From positions 25,310-89,309 of the forward strand of contig JAIXSO010000049.1 of NCBI GenBank assembly GCA_027484685.1: 64,000 bases of DNA, given 5' to 3'. Positions 60,768-64,000 of the stretch are shown one piece after another (position 1 is the first letter of the stretch; each line of letters starts with the position of its first letter). The stretch is from Bacteroidota bacterium. GTDB lineage: Bacteria > Bacteroidota > Bacteroidia > UKL13-3. The translations under genes and the position numbers were made by a program. The notes under the pieces were generated by a model. That model made no database searches and was not told the DNA's origin. It was given only the letters and a program-made list of their open reading frames with translations.

Positions 60768-61326
60768 AAATAAGGGACTAAATACAAACACTTTTTACAT
60801 ACCACCATTCGACTTGAATGTTGGAGAAATCGTTGTTTTAAATTTATTCAATGGAATACATTTCTACGAAACAGAAATGTTTCTTAAAGACATTTTTTGT
60901 GGTAAGACAAAAGACGAGAATGTTGTGGTGCATAAAAACTCTACATTTGTAGCGCATTTTATTGAACCGAATCTAAGACGGCTTTTTTATCCAATAACAG
61001 TTGGAGAATACTTAAAAAAGAATGCCAATTTAAACAGCCCATACGCGACAAAAATTCATGAAATTGATTGGATAAACAAAAAGACAAAAGTCAACACTCT
61101 AGCCGGAAATTCAAGACGTTTATTGTGTTTATATACCACACTTTCTAAGACAAACCATATTATTTTTGACTTAATAGGGCAGGACCCAAAAGGAGCAGAA
61201 GAAACTTATGAAATAGTTAAAAACATGGTAAAAAAAGGTGGGTCAGCAATTTTTCTTGACTATCTAGAAGAAATGAAATACGACCGCACAAAATATATAG
61301 AACTACAATGGAAAAACCAGCCTTAA
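60757..61326 (+). CDS. Hypothetical protein, translationally coupled to the previous ORF
   Basis: Overlaps the previous gene by 11 bp; IIFDLIGQDPKGAEETYEIVKNMVKKGGSAIFLDYLEEM resembles an ABC Walker-B/D-loop region without a visible Walker A. Confidence 0.5.
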   Translation: MIIENKGLNTNTFYIPPFDLNVGEIVVLNLFNGIHFYETEMFLKDIFCGKTKDENVVVHKNSTFVAHFIEPNLRRLFYPITVGEYLKKNANLNSPYATKIHEIDWINKKTKVNTLAGNSRRLLCLYTTLSKTNHIIFDLIGQDPKGAEETYEIVKNMVKKGGSAIFLDYLEEMKYDRTKYIELQWKNQP

Positions 61327-61365
61327 AGTTAGTGAAGCGCTCTAAACGTATAATTTAGAATATTT
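61321..61365 (+). repeat. Dispersed multi-hairpin element, short remnant (copy E)
   Basis: ccttaaagttagtgaagcgctctaaacgtataattta. Confidence 0.45.
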
Positions 61366-61419
61366 AAAAATCAGTTAGGATTTTAACCGCTCCAAACCAT
61401 TCACATTATCCAATTTTTT

Positions 61420-61472
61420 ACTTTGTTCTTTTATCTTTTATGAGCATGTTTACCAAAAGTTTATGATTAACC
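61420..61472 (+). promoter_or_regulatory. Leader repeat shared with 62320-62364
   Basis: tactttgttcttttatcttttatgagCATGTTTACCAAAAGTTTA. Confidence 0.6.
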
Positions 61473-61531
61473 AATAAATCATTAGAATCCATATATCAAC
61501 TTTATACGCTAGTTTTATAAACCATATTGAA

Positions 61532-62272
61532 ATGAACTTTATAAACCCATATATTGAATTCTATTTTGCTGATGATGAAATAAAGTCAGATAACAATATA
61601 AAATTCCATAAAGAAGTCAGCTGGACTTTTCTCAAAAATATAAACAATAGGTTAAAATTAAATAGACATAGGTTAAATATTGAATTTGTTAACGAAGAAC
61701 CTTTACGTGAAACCACAAAATTTGGAAGCATCTTCATATATCAACTAAAATTAGACAAGCCATTTAATGAAATTATTGAATCAGAAAAAAGAAGAAAACT
61801 TTTAGATATAATTTACACTGCATTTTTAAAACTAGGTGTAGTAAATAATTGGGATTTAGATATTATTGAAGATGCTTATTTAAAGTCGTTAGGACAAATT
61901 GAACATTTTGAATATTCAACAGAGAGTAAAATACAAAAGAGCAAGCAATATAATGCACAACTAAAATTAACTTTAGTGCATAATAAATTGACCTTTAACG
62001 CAGAAATTATTGACTTAACTAACTATTCAAATAAAATTTACAAACTGATTGAGACAAATGAAGACAACTTATCTTGGAATAAAATGTTTAAAGATTTTGG
62101 TTGGTTAGACAATGACAGATTTGGTTTGAAATTTTTAAATGGTGATTTATGGATTGTGATTAATATAATAAATGGACAAGTAGAAGAGTTAAAAAGACCA
62201 AAGAAATTTGACTTAAAAAAAATTGAAGAATTGTTGTTAGCAATAAAAAAGCCACCTTATAAACTTAACTAA
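61532..62272 (+). CDS. Hypothetical protein
   Basis: 246-aa ORF, no recognised domain. Confidence 0.55.
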   Translation: MNFINPYIEFYFADDEIKSDNNIKFHKEVSWTFLKNINNRLKLNRHRLNIEFVNEEPLRETTKFGSIFIYQLKLDKPFNEIIESEKRRKLLDIIYTAFLKLGVVNNWDLDIIEDAYLKSLGQIEHFEYSTESKIQKSKQYNAQLKLTLVHNKLTFNAEIIDLTNYSNKIYKLIETNEDNLSWNKMFKDFGWLDNDRFGLKFLNGDLWIVINIINGQVEELKRPKKFDLKKIEELLLAIKKPPYKLN

Positions 62273-62319
62273 ATCTTTTGTCCGCGGTTGAATTCTATAA
62301 CAAAATCACTTCAACATTT

Positions 62320-62364
62320 ACTTTGTTATTTTATCTATTTTTTTGCATGTTTACCAAAAGTTTA
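62320..62364 (+). promoter_or_regulatory. Leader repeat shared with 61420-61472
   Basis: tactttgttattttatctatttttttgCATGTTTACCAAAAGTTTA. Confidence 0.6.
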
Positions 62365-62391
62365 AATTTCTATCAAAACAAAGCAACTATT

Positions 62392-63048
62392 ATGGACAAA
62401 GAGAAATTTTTAAATGCCTATATTGAAATAGAAACAAAAACCTTTGTTAAGGCAGATAAGCATAAAAAGCTGGAAGCATTTTTTAAAGAAAATGAAACAG
62501 ATTTAACCAAACTTACTTGCACTGATATAATAGCTATAATTGATGAACTACAAAACAAGAAAATAACCATTCGCCAACCACTTTATAAACATTTAATTTA
62601 CCCAATACTTTTGGCACAAGTAGCCCAAAATAATATAGATGCCATCAAAACACTTTTAAAACTTGACGATCACCTTTTAAGCTACCAAGCCTATAGCCAT
62701 AATACCAAATTTTCTTGGGCAATGCTTTTAGAACAAGGACTAAACATAGCCCCTAACGACATTGAATTACTTAAACTATCAGAACAAACCACCAGAAACT
62801 ATTTAAATTACACACTTCACGAAATACCAATAGGCGTTATATATGGCGAAGATGGAGCAACCATAGCCGAGTGTGATGAACTGTTGGAAAAAGTTATTGA
62901 ATACGAAAAGTTATGTAACCAATTGCAGCTTGATGAAAAGGAACTGATTGAAAACTGTAAATTCTATTATACTGCCTACAAAGCTTATTTAGCAGTTTAC
63001 CCAAACTACCAAAACTTTGAAGATTATTTAAACAAAACCTACCAATAA
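62392..63048 (+). CDS. Hypothetical helical protein
   Basis: MDKEKFLNAYIEIETKTFVKADKHKKLEAFFKENETDLTKL...; start chosen at the internal ATG because the upstream part is the repeated leader. Confidence 0.55.
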   Translation: MDKEKFLNAYIEIETKTFVKADKHKKLEAFFKENETDLTKLTCTDIIAIIDELQNKKITIRQPLYKHLIYPILLAQVAQNNIDAIKTLLKLDDHLLSYQAYSHNTKFSWAMLLEQGLNIAPNDIELLKLSEQTTRNYLNYTLHEIPIGVIYGEDGATIAECDELLEKVIEYEKLCNQLQLDEKELIENCKFYYTAYKAYLAVYPNYQNFEDYLNKTYQ

Positions 63049-63175
63049 ATGGGGTAGTTGGGGTTGGTTTAGAAAAATTCAGCTAGTGGGTTTTCCTAAA
63101 TCAAACAAAAATCCCGTAGGGATTTACTTATGGTAGCAAATAATGAATTATCTACACCATTGCCTTGGAAGGCCC

Positions 63176-63324
63176 ACTGTTCGTAGTCTTGTGAGCAAGA
63201 CAGTGGGGTTGATGACTACGAATTAATAAATGAAAAATAGTTTGCAACTCGTTTTTAACTAACCCGTGTCGGAGACACTACATTTCATTACAAATCCTTA
63301 GAGCGCTTCGCTAACTCTAAGGAT
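63176..63324 (-). repeat. Dispersed multi-hairpin element, copy F (best preserved, inverted)
   Basis: Minus strand: ATCCTTAGAG-TTAGCGAAGCG-CTCTAAGGAT, GTGTC-TCC-GACAC, TTCGTAGTC...GACTACGAA. Confidence 0.85.
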
Positions 63325-63367
63325 ATTAATGTGTTTCGTTAACTTATAAAAAACAGTTGTGAGGTTT

Positions 63368-63817
63368 TTAAACGCCACTAATCCTAATATCAAATATTGA
63401 TTTATTGCTCACCTTTATTTTCAATTCCCAAAAAACACCGCACCCATCATTTCCACAAATAATGTCTTTACGCCAATTAAATGGTTTATATTCCAATTTT
63501 CCTTTTCGGATTAGTTTTTTTTCATATTTAGATGGCTCTAAATTACTCAATTTCATGATTATTGGAGCAAATGCATTAATCCAAATTACCTTTTCATCAT
63601 TGCTATCTTTTAATGAAATTTTTTGATAGTAATATTGATAATCGTGAATTTGCAATCCACATAAAAATAGTCCAGTTTTATGTGTATGCTCAATAACAAA
63701 AACATTCAAAATACTATCAATGATTAGTAAGTCGTTATTTATAAAAACACCTTGGGTATATCCATCTAGTTTCTTCGAACAGTAACTAGAGGTATCAACT
63801 TCTAATACTGCAAACAA
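63368..63817 (-). CDS. Hypothetical protein; probable signal-peptide segment upstream in frame
   Basis: ORF from TTG at 63817; the same frame upstream reads LRLILLFCTLLAKGQTGNYKILKSDT without an ATG. Confidence 0.5.
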   Translation of the reverse strand: MFAVLEVDTSSYCSKKLDGYTQGVFINNDLLIIDSILNVFVIEHTHKTGLFLCGLQIHDYQYYYQKISLKDSNDEKVIWINAFAPIIMKLSNLEPSKYEKKLIRKGKLEYKPFNWRKDIICGNDGCGVFWELKIKVSNKSIFDIRISGV

Positions 63818-64000
63818 AGTATCGCTTTTGAGAATTTTATAATTACCAGTTTGCCCTTTAGCTAATAAAGTGCAAAATAATAATATTAACCTTAGTTCGG
63901 GATAAGAATATGTTGATATTTTTGTTTATAAAAATCTGTAAATCAATTAAATAGTAGCATTGAAATTGTTAAATTTGTAGTGCAAACAATAAACAAAACA

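Noticed and set aside
44470-63324. Integron attC sites
   Set aside because: Hairpin boundaries (GTTAGCG, GACTACGAA) do not fit the GTTRRRY/RYYYAAC core sites, and no IntI is present in the window.
1-64000. tRNA, rRNA, CRISPR or intact IS element
   Set aside because: No TpsiC-like GGTTCGAATCC context, rRNA motif, repeat-spacer array or transposase/integrase ORF was recognised by eye; a tRNAscan/Infernal run would be needed to exclude small RNAs.

Overview
AT-rich chromosomal window that looks like a Bacteroidota genome: T9SS C-terminal domains, LruC and DUF3494 domains, TAnnTTTG-like promoters, and many '-AQ' signal peptides. The left ~40 kb is mostly ordinary. It holds RecQ, a LolD-like ABC ATPase, SmpB, an SDR, MBL-fold enzymes, HisS, HutH, RsmE, bactofilin, EngB, AroE, a hybrid histidine kinase, an EamA permease and a MATE pump. 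It also holds an exopolysaccharide locus at 8.2-20.6 kb (several glycosyltransferases, a Wzy-like and a Wzx-like protein, a Wzc-like protein with a degenerate kinase domain, a short TolC-like protein and an acyltransferase). The right ~23 kb is accessory. It contains a 4.3-kb segment bracketed by an imperfect direct duplication of an ArsR gene start, an Mrr-like nuclease/STAND-type NTPase defence candidate with an upstream gene that shares its leader, a secreted cluster (tandem DUF3494 plus FG-GAP adhesin, a small PxDGG-tail protein, a ~297-triplet collagen-like protein, a T9SS type-B protein), and a run of small unknown genes. The best structural signals outside annotated genes are (i) a dispersed multi-hairpin element, with compensatory stem changes, at the boundaries of the accessory cassettes (4.56, 44.47, 47.53, 50.07, 61.32 and 63.18 kb), and (ii) degenerate heptamer (in one case nonamer) arrays just after stop codons and inside variable loops of hisS, hutH and a glycosyltransferase. 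Functional names come from reading motifs and recalling families; no database search was run.
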